DNA of 64,000 nucleotides from WRGT01 sp942493035. Lineage in GTDB: Bacteria > Spirochaetota > UBA4802 > UBA5550. Location: contig OW818666.1 of assembly GCA_942493035.1 (NCBI GenBank), forward strand, positions 4,464,001 through 4,528,000. The letters run 5' to 3'. Both the position numbers and the translations under genes were made by a program. Below are positions 53,117-60,101 of the stretch, in pieces (position 1 is the first letter of the stretch; each line of letters starts with the position of its first letter). Under the pieces are notes generated by a model that was not told the DNA's origin, did not search any database, and saw only the letters and a list, made by a program, of their open reading frames with translations.

Positions 53117-53873
53117 TTTTAAACTCCCTGAGAGTTTTTTCAGGATCGCCGCTCTTCATCAGGGATGATCCGATGAGAAAATTATTTGTTCCGGTTTCAT
53201 TCTTAATGTATCTGATATCTTCTATCGATTCAATCCCGCTGGCGCTTATCGGCGTAACAGAGGAAGGAAGTTTTTTTAAAGTATTGATTCCTGTTTTAAA
53301 ATTCATCTCAAGGGTTTCGAGATTTCTCATGTTCACCAGAACAAGTTCAGGATTTAAAAACATAATGTTTTCGATCTCTCTTTCTTCATGTATTTCTACA
53401 AGCGGTGTCATGTTGAAACTCTTAATTTTATTATAAAGCAGGCTTATTGTGTCTTTATCAAGTACCCGCGAAATAAGGAGAATCATATCGGCACCGCATA
53501 AATATGCTGTTTCGATTTGCTCTTCATAATAGATGAAGTCTTTGCATAGAACCGGTTTTTCACATGACGAGCTTACATTTTGAAGATGTTCATAAGATCC
53601 GCCGAAGTACTTTTTTTCAGTGAGAACACTTATGGCGGAGGCTCCACCGCTGATATATTTCTGTACAATTTCTGAGTCAGGCAGCTCGCCGGAAAGATTA
53701 CCCGCTGATGGAGATGAGTGCTTCAGTTCTGTAATAATATTGATTTTATCACAGAGAGTATCCTGAATGTAATAATGTTCACGGTTCCTGATTTTTATTT
53801 TTTCAGAGAGTGATTTCATTTCAGAGATCTCCCCCGACTTAATTTCCATCATGTTTTCAAGTCTGAAACTCAT
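53106..53873 (-). CDS. trpC: Indole-3-glycerol-phosphate synthase
   Basis: A 255-residue enzyme. ELKHSSPSAGNL, SVLTEKKYFGGS, PVLCKDFIYYEEQI and ISASGI carry the catalytic Lys and Glu residues of the family. It closes the pyrrole ring of indole. It is a separate polypeptide, not fused to TrpF. It overlaps trpD by one base. Confidence 0.93.
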   Translation of the reverse strand: MSFRLENMMEIKSGEISEMKSLSEKIKIRNREHYYIQDTLCDKINIITELKHSSPSAGNLSGELPDSEIVQKYISGGASAISVLTEKKYFGGSYEHLQNVSSSCEKPVLCKDFIYYEEQIETAYLCGADMILLISRVLDKDTISLLYNKIKSFNMTPLVEIHEEREIENIMFLNPELVLVNMRNLETLEMNFKTGINTLKKLPSSVTPISASGIESIEDIRYIKNETGTNNFLIGSSLMKSGDPEKTLREFKNVY

Positions 53874-54919
53874 CAGATTTCACCTTTGAGCTCTTTAAAT
53901 TTATTATGAACTGTTCCGTCAAGTATAGCCTGTAGGGATTTTTTATACGATTCTTCTATGCTGTTTTTGCTGTCGTAACCGTAAAGTGAAAGTGCTGAGT
54001 TGAGAGCAAGTAGTTTAGCCAGAGGTGATGCCTTACCGGAACTTACAGTATCAATGAAGAGCAGTGCGTTCTCTTCAGGGGAGAGATGCGTTGGTATCAT
54101 ACGCGCTTCAGATTCAGAAAAGTATTCACGCGGATTGATGGTAAATTTATCCATTACACCCGAATCAATTTCGTATACGATAGTCTCCGCAAAAGGAGAG
54201 ACTTCATCCATTCCGTCTAGGGAGGAGTATATTACACATCGGTCAAATGAAAGAGCTAAAGCAGTTTCGGCATACAAAGGGAGCAGTTCCGGGCTGAAGA
54301 ATCCTATTGCCTGTCTCTTTGTCCCTGCAGGATTGGTGAGTGGCCCCAGGTAGTTGAAGATAGTTCGAACGGCAAGCTGTTTGCGGACCGGTACTGCAAA
54401 TCTCATTGCAGGATGATAATTCGGTGCAGCCATGTAAACAAAGCGGTGCCTGTTGAAATACTGCACAGCCTCCTCACCTGTAAGATTTGACGGGATTCCG
54501 AGATTCTCGTAAAAGTCAGTAGATCCGCTTTTACCGCTTACAGATCTGTTACCATGTTTTGCAATGGGAACTCCAAGTGATGAGATAATAATTGCTACAG
54601 ATGAGGATATATTGAATGACCCGGAATTATCTCCGCCGGTTCCGCATGTGTCAAATATATCATCAGTTCCCAGGTCAAGTCCGCTGCAGAATTTGCGCAT
54701 CGATCTGGCAGCTCCGGAGATCTCTTCAGATTTTTCACCTCTGAGCTTCATCGCCATGAGAAGACCGCTCAGCTCAATCTCGGACATCTGCCCGGAGAAG
54801 AGGTGTTCAAAAATTTTTTCACTCTGACCGGAATTAAGCGAGTTGCCGTTGAACACAGAGTTTAAAGTCATATTGATAGATTGATTTTCAATGATAGTTG
54901 TTGTATTCTGATTCGTCAT
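53873..54919 (-). CDS. trpD: Anthranilate phosphoribosyltransferase
   Basis: A 348-residue enzyme with DTCGTGGDNSGSFNIS and KHGNRSVSGKSGSTD, the binding sites for PRPP and anthranilate. It is not fused to a TrpG glutaminase. It is the first gene of the trpDCFBA operon, with an AAGGAGA site a few bases after the attenuator. trpE and trpG, the first step of the pathway, are not in the window. Confidence 0.94.
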   Translation of the reverse strand: MTNQNTTTIIENQSINMTLNSVFNGNSLNSGQSEKIFEHLFSGQMSEIELSGLLMAMKLRGEKSEEISGAARSMRKFCSGLDLGTDDIFDTCGTGGDNSGSFNISSSVAIIISSLGVPIAKHGNRSVSGKSGSTDFYENLGIPSNLTGEEAVQYFNRHRFVYMAAPNYHPAMRFAVPVRKQLAVRTIFNYLGPLTNPAGTKRQAIGFFSPELLPLYAETALALSFDRCVIYSSLDGMDEVSPFAETIVYEIDSGVMDKFTINPREYFSESEARMIPTHLSPEENALLFIDTVSSGKASPLAKLLALNSALSLYGYDSKNSIEESYKKSLQAILDGTVHNKFKELKGEI

Positions 54920-54943
54920 TTTGATTCTCCTTTAAAAATTAAA

Positions 54944-55038
54944 TAAAAAACCGCGGTTTAATCTCCGCGGTTTGAAAAATAAAACCGCAGGGGCCTTTTG
55001 ACCGCCTGCGGATAAAATATATCGATGTGCAGGCGGAT
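54944..55038 (-). promoter_or_regulatory. trp operon attenuator
   Basis: Read leftward, five segments can pair in turn: 1 (55036-55029, CCGCCTGC), 2 (55011-55002, CCGCAGGCGG), 3 (54991-54982, CCTGCGGTTT), 4 (54973-54965, AAACCGCGG) and 5 (54956-54948, CCGCGGTTT). Pairs 1:2, 2:3, 3:4 and 4:5 are all possible. The 4:5 hairpin followed by TTTATTTAATTTT is the terminator. A ribosome stopped at the leader stop codon would hide segment 1, letting 2:3 and the terminator 4:5 form. One stalled at Trp codons would leave 1:2 and 3:4, preventing termination. Confidence 0.75.
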
Positions 55039-55039
55039 G

Positions 55040-55078
55040 CTATCTGCTCTGCCACCACCATATTATGTTGGAGGTCAT
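55040..55078 (-). CDS. trpL: trp leader peptide
   Basis: A 12-residue peptide MTSNIIWWWQSR with three consecutive Trp codons, ending two bases before attenuator segment 1. It starts about 37 nt after the predicted transcription start. No strong ribosome site is visible. Three Trp codons in 12, in front of a terminator and the trp genes, make it a Trp sensor by ribosome stalling. Confidence 0.85.
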   Translation of the reverse strand: MTSNIIWWWQSR

Positions 55079-55114
55079 TGTGTTAAGTTCTGAAATGTTA
55101 TATGCTTTTTTCAT

Positions 55115-55157
55115 GTTTCTATATATAGAAACAAAGGCTGTTTCTGTCAATAGAAAT
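55115..55157 (-). promoter_or_regulatory. trp promoter with two overlapping palindromic operators
   Basis: Read leftward, TTGACA (55150-55145) and TATATA (55127-55122) are 17 bases apart. A perfect palindrome GTTTCTATATATAGAAAC (55115-55132) covers the -10 box. A similar imperfect one, GTTTCTGTCAATAGAAAT (55140-55157), covers the -35 box. Their centres are 25 bp apart. A repressor with TTTCT/AGAAA half-sites would block the promoter. The sequence does not resemble the E. coli TrpR operator. Confidence 0.75.
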
Positions 55158-55202
55158 ATTGATTTTTTTTGGAAAAATTATTTTTTTCTTCGGCATTACT
55201 CA

Positions 55203-55230
55203 GTACTGAAAAAGCGGACTTTTTCAGTAC
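55203..55230. other. Perfect 12-bp hairpin upstream of the trp promoter
   Basis: GTACTGAAAAAG pairs with CTTTTTCAGTAC around CGGA. It has no T-run and no gene on either side, so its role is unclear; it might be an upstream protein-binding site. Confidence 0.5.
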
Positions 55231-55335
55231 CGTCGCTACAGAGGTGAAGATTTTCCTTACTAAGAGGTGGCGAGGGATATATGGTTTTATAATCTGAGAA
55301 TATAGAATAAAGGGGGGCCGGTTCCGCTCCGCTGA

Positions 55336-55352
55336 TTGGCACGACTTTTGCT
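55336..55352 (+). promoter_or_regulatory. Sigma-54 promoter, full consensus match
   Basis: TTGGCACGACTTTTGCT fits YTGGCACGRNNNTTGCW at every fixed position, with GG at 55338 and GC at 55350 (spacing 12). Transcription would start near 55363 and run right. No ORF of normal size follows until the tiny ORF at 55733. A 13-codon frame near 55391 (MKAMFLKDSYFCI) is the only nearer one. Confidence 0.65.
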
Positions 55353-55362
55353 CTTTTCCGCA

Positions 55363-55632
55363 AGGGGTGTGACAAAGGCGAAACGTGGTATGAAGGCTAT
55401 GTTTTTAAAAGATTCCTATTTTTGTATATAATATCAGGTTGACTGATTTTTAACTTTTTTCTAAATCAGAAAAAAAATGGTAGATTCGAAAACAACATTT
55501 TCAGGAACATGAGAGTAACAACAGAAGAGACATAATGGCATATTGCATTTAACGAAGAATAGAGGATGAATAACTTATAATTTTTTATCAATTAAAGTCG
55601 AAACCATGCTGCATCAATGCAAAGTAAATTAT
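55363..55632 (+). other. Gene-free region downstream of the sigma-54 site
   Basis: This could be a small RNA or an untranslated leader. It contains a weak stem CTGATTT...AAATCAG near 55443-55470 followed by an A-run. No coding sequence is convincing. Confidence 0.3.
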
Positions 55633-55640
55633 TGGTACAA

Positions 55641-55670
55641 TTGTATTATAAATGATATTTGTGATATAAT
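55641..55670 (+). promoter_or_regulatory. Promoter of the small hydrophobic ORF
   Basis: TTGTAT (55641-55646) and TATAAT (55665-55670) are 18 bases apart. The predicted start, near 55677, places a 10-bp hairpin (AAGAGAGACC-ccta-GGTCTCTCTT, 55684-55707) at the extreme 5' end of the RNA. Confidence 0.6.
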
Positions 55671-55732
55671 TTGTACTAATAAAAAGAGAGACCCCTAGGT
55701 CTCTCTTAATAAAATTCAATGAGGTAAGAATT

Positions 55733-55858
55733 ATGATAAACCTTTTTATCTATTTCTGTCTTACTTTAGGTTATGGCCTAAAGTTTGTCTCCATGCTTCT
55801 GATAAAGAAAGAAGCAATTACAACAATCATCATAAAAATAGGAGGTTTGTTGTTTTAA
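55733..55858 (+). CDS. 41-residue hydrophobic peptide (toxin-like or membrane microprotein)
   Basis: It encodes a peptide starting MINLFIYFCLTLGYGL and ending TTIIIKIGGLLF, mostly hydrophobic with a basic patch (LIKK) in the middle. A GAGGTAAG ribosome site is 5 bases before the ATG. The gene has its own promoter, a 5' hairpin and its own terminator, so it is a compact single-gene transcript of about 220 nt. Such units are typical of type I toxins and small membrane proteins. No antisense RNA could be identified. Not recognised as a known family. Confidence 0.55.
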   Translation: MINLFIYFCLTLGYGLKFVSMLLIKKEAITTIIIKIGGLLF

Positions 55859-55865
55859 AACATTT

Positions 55866-55902
55866 ACAGGAGGGAGTTCGCAGCTCCCTTCTGTACTTTT
55901 TA
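55866..55902 (+). terminator. Terminator of the small ORF transcript
   Basis: ACAGGAGGGAG pairs with CTCCCTTCTGT (one G-T pair) around a seven-base loop, followed by ACTTTTTA, 8 bases after the stop codon. Confidence 0.8.
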
Positions 55903-56050
55903 TAATAAAAATTACCCCTTTTCAAAAGTCAACCTATTTTGAAATTTTTACAGCTTCCATAAGTAGAGGGATAAAAAAACAGAAACAGACTAATAAAATG
56001 ATTATTTATATTATTACGATTTAGAATGAGAAAAAAAATTCATGTTTTTA

Positions 56051-56085
56051 TTGACAATGCATACCTTTTGGTATTTTTAGGTTAT
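56051..56085 (+). promoter_or_regulatory. TetR-1 promoter and operator
   Basis: TTGACA (56051-56056) precedes the perfect palindrome ATACC-TTTT-GGTAT (56061-56074). A TATTTT at 56072 gives short 15-base spacing. Transcription would begin at or next to the ATG at 56086, so the mRNA may be leaderless. The palindrome lies within the promoter, implying self-repression. Confidence 0.7.
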
Positions 56086-56676
56086 ATGGAAAAATCAAAA
56101 CAGACTCGAAATTATATAATTGAAACTGCAGCTCCAATTTTTAATAAAAACGGATATGCGGGAACATCACTCTCCGGTATATTAGAACAGACAACTCTAA
56201 CAAAAGGAGCTATATATCATCATTTTGAAAACAAGGATGATCTTGCTCTGGATGCGCTTGAGTATAATCTCAAATTTCTGACTGATTATTATTTTAGCGC
56301 AATGGATGATAAAACAAATTCTTATGATAAACTTATAGTCTTTGCTGAATCATATAGAAGCAAATATGATTCCATTAAACAGATTGGTGGATGCCCCGTG
56401 CTGAATGCATCAATCGACTCAGATGACGGAAATAAGCGGATAAAAACCCGTATTAACCGTTTTATTAAAATGTGGGAAAAGACTATTTTTGATATAACTG
56501 AAGAGGGTAAACTAAAAAAAGAGATTAAACCGGACGTTGATTCGGAGATCTTTGCAATGAACCTTATTTCACTTGTGGAAGGAAGTGCCGCAATGTCTAA
56601 AGTAACAAACAATAGAAGATTTGTAGATTCTGCGGTTGATCTTGTTAAATCTCTTATTGAAAGTGTAAAATTTTAA
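56086..56676 (+). CDS. TetR family regulator 1
   Basis: A 196-residue regulator. The N-terminal helix-turn-helix (IFNKNGYAGTSLSGILEQTTLTKGAIYHHFENKDDL) is typical TetR, of the AcrR/YxaF-like branch with a GGCPVLN motif in the ligand domain. The frame opens at 56026, but that extension lies upstream of the promoter elements; MEKSKQTR at 56086 is a normal TetR start. The operator recurs at 59862 and 60088, so the regulon probably includes the redox operon. The ligand is unknown. Confidence 0.85.
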   Translation: MEKSKQTRNYIIETAAPIFNKNGYAGTSLSGILEQTTLTKGAIYHHFENKDDLALDALEYNLKFLTDYYFSAMDDKTNSYDKLIVFAESYRSKYDSIKQIGGCPVLNASIDSDDGNKRIKTRINRFIKMWEKTIFDITEEGKLKKEIKPDVDSEIFAMNLISLVEGSAAMSKVTNNRRFVDSAVDLVKSLIESVKF

Positions 56677-56863
56677 CATTTCAATAAGACTCTTGTTCAT
56701 AAGATAACAAAACTCATCGATACCGGCCGGTAATATGATTTTATCTTCTATTAACGTATTACACCTCCAATAATATACTCTACTCTGAAACAGAATCTCC
56801 GGACATGTACTACCATCAGTGTCAAAAAATTAAGGATATAAGTAAATTTTTTGTAAAAAATAC

Positions 56864-56890
56864 TTGACCGATCGTTCCAGAATATTATTA
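56864..56890 (+). promoter_or_regulatory. TetR-2 promoter and operator
   Basis: TTGACC (56864-56869) opens a -35 region that overlaps GACCGATCGTTC (56866-56877), followed by CAGAATA. The same block, with core GAATGATCATTC, occurs at 57511-57530 before the oxidoreductase gene. It is probably the binding site of TetR-2. Confidence 0.65.
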
Positions 56891-56914
56891 TAGTCATTAA
56901 TATGAAGGGGCGCA

Positions 56915-57493
56915 ATGGGACGGAAAAAGGAATTTGACGAAAGTGTAGTTCTCCAGAAAGCAATGGAATTATTCTGGAAGCAGGGATATGAAAAAACTTC
57001 TTTGAATGACCTGGTTGAATATACCGGGATCAACCGTGGAAGCATATATGAAACCTTTGTCGACAAACATACATTGTTTTTGAGATCAATGGAATACTAT
57101 GAAAAATTTATCAGAACCAAACTGGAATCTGAATTAGATCGCATGAAAACGGCGAAGCAGGCTATTAGTCTTATTTTTAGTCTTGCTATAGAAGAGAATG
57201 ACTATGGATCTTTGGGTTGCCTGTTTGTAAACGCGGCAACTGAACTTGCCATCAGAGACAAGGACGTAGATAAAAAAACGGAAGAAGCGTTTATACAGAC
57301 AGAACGATTAATTGCGGATATTGTTCTCAAAGGACAACAGGCGGGTGAATTTTCGCCTAATCATGATGCTGAAGTTGTAGCAGAAAGTCTGCACACGACA
57401 TTAATCGGGATTCGTGTACTTGCAAGGACCTCAACCAGCAAAGAGAAGTTACACCGGATAGCAGATTTTTCTTTAGGAATACTTGAAAGGTAA
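56915..57493 (+). CDS. TetR family regulator 2
   Basis: A 192-residue TetR/AcrR regulator starting MGRKKEFDESVVLQKAMELFW. The helix-turn-helix is TSLNDLVEYTGINRGSIYETF, as in the group that controls oxidoreductases sensing electrophiles. The ligand domain has a single Cys in GSLGCLFVNAA, often found in this branch. GGGGCG lies before the ATG. The operator-like block before it and before the next gene suggests it represses itself and the quinone-oxidoreductase gene. The inducer is unknown. Confidence 0.85.
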   Translation: MGRKKEFDESVVLQKAMELFWKQGYEKTSLNDLVEYTGINRGSIYETFVDKHTLFLRSMEYYEKFIRTKLESELDRMKTAKQAISLIFSLAIEENDYGSLGCLFVNAATELAIRDKDVDKKTEEAFIQTERLIADIVLKGQQAGEFSPNHDAEVVAESLHTTLIGIRVLARTSTSKEKLHRIADFSLGILER

Positions 57494-57494
57494 T

Positions 57495-57540
57495 TTTTTT
57501 CATCTATTTTTGAATGATCATTCCAGAATAGATGAAAAAA
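57495..57540. promoter_or_regulatory. Hairpin with embedded TetR-2 operator
   Basis: TTTTTTCATCTATT (57495-57508) pairs with AATAGATGAAAAAA (57527-57540). The loop region contains the perfect palindrome GAATGATCATTC (57512-57523), a TetR-2 operator candidate. The hairpin with T- and A-runs is also a likely terminator for tetR-2, so operator and terminator share the same DNA. Confidence 0.65.
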
Positions 57541-57561
57541 AAATATAAAGGAGAGAACAAA

Positions 57562-58563
57562 ATGAAGACATTTATGATAAACAGTTACAATCAAAAAACC
57601 GGATTACAGGCAGCAGAAATGCCGACACCAATTCTAAAAGAGTATGATGTTTTAGTTGAAGTTCATGCTGCAAGTGTAAATGTTTTGGATATTAAAATCA
57701 AAAAAGGAGAATTTAAACTCATATTGCCTTACAGATTACCGCTAATTCCGGGCAATGATATGGCGGGAGTTGTGGTAAAAGTCGGCGCCAAAGTAAGCCG
57801 TTTTAAGATAGGTGATGAAGTATATGCCAGACCTGATAAGGACAGAATTGGGACATTTGCCGAATTCATTTCAATGAACGAGAAAGATGCGGCGATTAAG
57901 CCAAAAAATATTACAATGGAAGAAGCTGCTTCCATACCTTTAGTTGGCTTGACCGCCTGGCAGGCATTGGTCGAAAGAGCTGATTTAAAAAAAGGTCAAA
58001 AAGTATTCATCCAGGCAGGTTCCGGCGGAGTAGGCACATTTGCAATTCAACTTGCAAAGCATTTAGGTGCAACCGTAGCTACAACAACCAGCAGAGACAA
58101 TTTTGATCTGGTAAAGGGCCTGGGTGCTGATATTGTGATCGATTACATAAAAGATGATTTCGAAACAATTCTGCAGGATTATGATGTAGTATTGAATAGT
58201 CAGGACATCACGACTCTTGAAAAATCTCTAAGAGTATTAAAGCCTGGCGGAAAACTAATTTCAATCTCCGGACCGCCTGACCCCGAATTTTCAAGAAACA
58301 TAGGTTTACCATGGTTCGTTGGATTAATAATACGACTGCTGAGTTATCGAATCAGAAAAAAAGCAAAACGTCTTAATCTGAATTACTCATTCCTTTTTAT
58401 GGAAGCAAATGGAGATCAATTACACAAGATTACCGCACTCATTGATTCAGGGATAATACGTCCTGTGATTGATAAAGTTTTTTCATTTAATGCAGCTAAT
58501 GATGCTTTAGCATATGTAGAAAAGGGACATGCGAAAGGTAAGGTCGTTGTTAAGGTTAAGTAA
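57562..58563 (+). CDS. Zinc-independent NADPH quinone oxidoreductase (MDR family)
   Basis: A 333-residue medium-chain reductase like QOR and related enoyl reductases. PGNDMAGVVVKVGAKVSRFKIGDEV and the nucleotide loop AGSGGVGTFAIQLAKHLGA are characteristic. The catalytic zinc ligands of alcohol dehydrogenases are absent. It probably reduces quinones or reactive enones with NADPH. An AAAGGAGAG site fixes the start at 57562; a frame extension to 57532 falls inside the hairpin. It is most likely controlled by TetR-2. Confidence 0.85.
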   Translation: MKTFMINSYNQKTGLQAAEMPTPILKEYDVLVEVHAASVNVLDIKIKKGEFKLILPYRLPLIPGNDMAGVVVKVGAKVSRFKIGDEVYARPDKDRIGTFAEFISMNEKDAAIKPKNITMEEAASIPLVGLTAWQALVERADLKKGQKVFIQAGSGGVGTFAIQLAKHLGATVATTTSRDNFDLVKGLGADIVIDYIKDDFETILQDYDVVLNSQDITTLEKSLRVLKPGGKLISISGPPDPEFSRNIGLPWFVGLIIRLLSYRIRKKAKRLNLNYSFLFMEANGDQLHKITALIDSGIIRPVIDKVFSFNAANDALAYVEKGHAKGKVVVKVK

Positions 58564-58647
58564 AAATAATTTTATATAATGCTGTACCCGATGAAAAGTT
58601 GAGACAGCATTTTATGAAGTATAATAATATTTTAAAGGAGATGGTTT

Positions 58648-59832
58648 ATGAACAAGGTGTTTGAGCCGATTAATTTAGCTGGTATAGTATTCCCTAACAG
58701 GATTATCAGATCAGCAACTTACGAAGGTATGGGTGATGTAAATGGCACACCTACAGAGCAATTACTCAAAAAGTACGAAGCACTAGCTAATGGGGGTGTC
58801 GGCGGGATTATAACAGGTTTTATTGGAGTGAGTGAGCAGGGAAGGTCCTACGGTTATAATATGTCTATGCTTAATAAAGCTGAAAATGTTGAGGCTTACA
58901 AAAAGATAACAAAACGAATGCATGAATTGGGTACTCCTATTATTGCGCAACTAAATCATTGCGGCGGTCAGACAAAAGAAAAAAGTACTCATATGCCGGT
59001 TGTTGCACCTTCTAAAATATCTGATTACAAGGCAAGAGAAATGACTAATGCTGAAATTTTAGAAGTAATAGATGCATTTGTTCAGGGAATTAAAAATGCA
59101 AAGGAAGCAGGTTTTGATGGAGTTCAAATTCATATAGCTCATGGATACCTGCTTTCAGAATTTGTATCGCCCAGAATGAACAGGAGAAAAGATGAATGGG
59201 GAGGAAGTACAGAGGGCAGATTTAGAATTGTTAAAATGATATTTGAAAAAGCCAGAGAGCAGGTTGGAGATTACCCGATTATTGTAAAACTAAACGGATA
59301 TGAAACACTAAAAAATGGTATGACGATTAAAGAATCTGTAAAAATTGCCAAATTGCTTGAGCGGGCGGGATGTGACGGTATTGAAGTTTCAAATGGAACA
59401 GAAAAAGCCGGGCTGGCGACAATTCGCGGTGAGGTGCCATGGAAACTCTTAATAGCCCAAAATAAGAAGTTAAATAAAATGCCGGAATTTATGAAAAATT
59501 TCATCGGTATGATAGTTAAAAAAACATTTCCGCAGCCTCAACCGAAAGAATTATATAATCTGGAAGCAGCTATGGCAATTAAAAAAGCTGTAAATATCCC
59601 GATTATTCTAGTCGGTGGAATAACAAAGTTAGACGAAATAGAAAATGTAATTAATAACGATAAATGTGATATTGTCTCCATGTGCAGACCATTTATTATA
59701 GAATCAGATTTAGTAAATAAATTCAAAAAAGGAAAACAGACTAACTCAAAATGCATACAATGTAACTTCTGTATAATAGGCACGCTGAATGGACCGCTTA
59801 AATGCTATTATGGAAAGGTTCCGGCAAAATGA
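58648..59832 (+). CDS. Old Yellow Enzyme-family reductase with 4Fe-4S motif but no FAD domain
   Basis: A 394-residue FMN-dependent enoate reductase: PNRIIRSATYEGMGD at the start, LNHCGGQT, HIAHGYLLSEFVSPRMNRR and GGSTEGRFR form the flavin barrel. The C-terminus has a CIQCNFC-x10-C cluster like the 4Fe-4S site of 2-enoate and dienoyl-CoA reductases. Those enzymes have about 660 residues with a C-terminal FAD/NADH domain, absent here. Electrons must therefore come from another protein. AAAGGAG fixes the start. The gene lies 84 bases after the oxidoreductase. The alkene substrate is unknown. Confidence 0.85.
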   Translation: MNKVFEPINLAGIVFPNRIIRSATYEGMGDVNGTPTEQLLKKYEALANGGVGGIITGFIGVSEQGRSYGYNMSMLNKAENVEAYKKITKRMHELGTPIIAQLNHCGGQTKEKSTHMPVVAPSKISDYKAREMTNAEILEVIDAFVQGIKNAKEAGFDGVQIHIAHGYLLSEFVSPRMNRRKDEWGGSTEGRFRIVKMIFEKAREQVGDYPIIVKLNGYETLKNGMTIKESVKIAKLLERAGCDGIEVSNGTEKAGLATIRGEVPWKLLIAQNKKLNKMPEFMKNFIGMIVKKTFPQPQPKELYNLEAAMAIKKAVNIPIILVGGITKLDEIENVINNDKCDIVSMCRPFIIESDLVNKFKKGKQTNSKCIQCNFCIIGTLNGPLKCYYGKVPAK

Positions 59833-59850
59833 TCTAGACTGGAAAATTTT

Positions 59851-59886
59851 TGTAATCATGCATACCGAACGGTATGTATGATTACA
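59851..59886. promoter_or_regulatory. 36-bp near-perfect palindrome with TetR-1 operator at its centre
   Basis: TGTAATCATGCATACC and its complement (one mismatch) flank GAAC. The core ATACC-GAAC-GGTAT (59862-59875) is the same motif as at the TetR-1 promoter. It lies 19 bases after the ene-reductase stop and lacks a T-run. Confidence 0.7.
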
Positions 59887-59934
59887 ATGAAATTGGCTGA
59901 GATTGCAACATTTTAATTCTTACTCAGAATTTTT

Positions 59935-59991
59935 AAATTATTATTTGACAGATACATATCGTTTTGATATATGTCTGTCAAATAATAATTT
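59935..59991. repeat. 57-bp long inverted repeat
   Basis: AAATTATTATTTGACAGATA and its imperfect complement form arms of about 26 bases around GTTTT, with two mismatches per arm. As RNA it would be a long hairpin, perhaps a terminator for the ene-reductase transcript. TTGACAG appears in both arms. Confidence 0.6.
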
Positions 59992-60087
59992 TGAACTTTT
60001 ACAGTGATTCCCTATTTATGAATGATCAAATGAAAATATATAGGGAAAATTTTGTTTTTAAAGAATGGAGTATTTTCCCGATAAAAC

Positions 60088-60101
60088 ATACCGATTGGTA
60101 T
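60088..60101. promoter_or_regulatory. TetR-1 operator before the redox operon
   Basis: ATACC-GATT-GGTAT, a perfect match in the arms to the sites at 56061 and 59862. TTGACT (60111) and TATAAT (60140-60145) follow but are too far apart (23 bases) to be one promoter, so the exact start of transcription is uncertain. Confidence 0.7.

Noticed and set aside
54944..55078. T-box riboswitch upstream of trpD
   Set aside because: No T-box sequence or specifier loop is seen; the WWW peptide and alternating hairpins explain the region.
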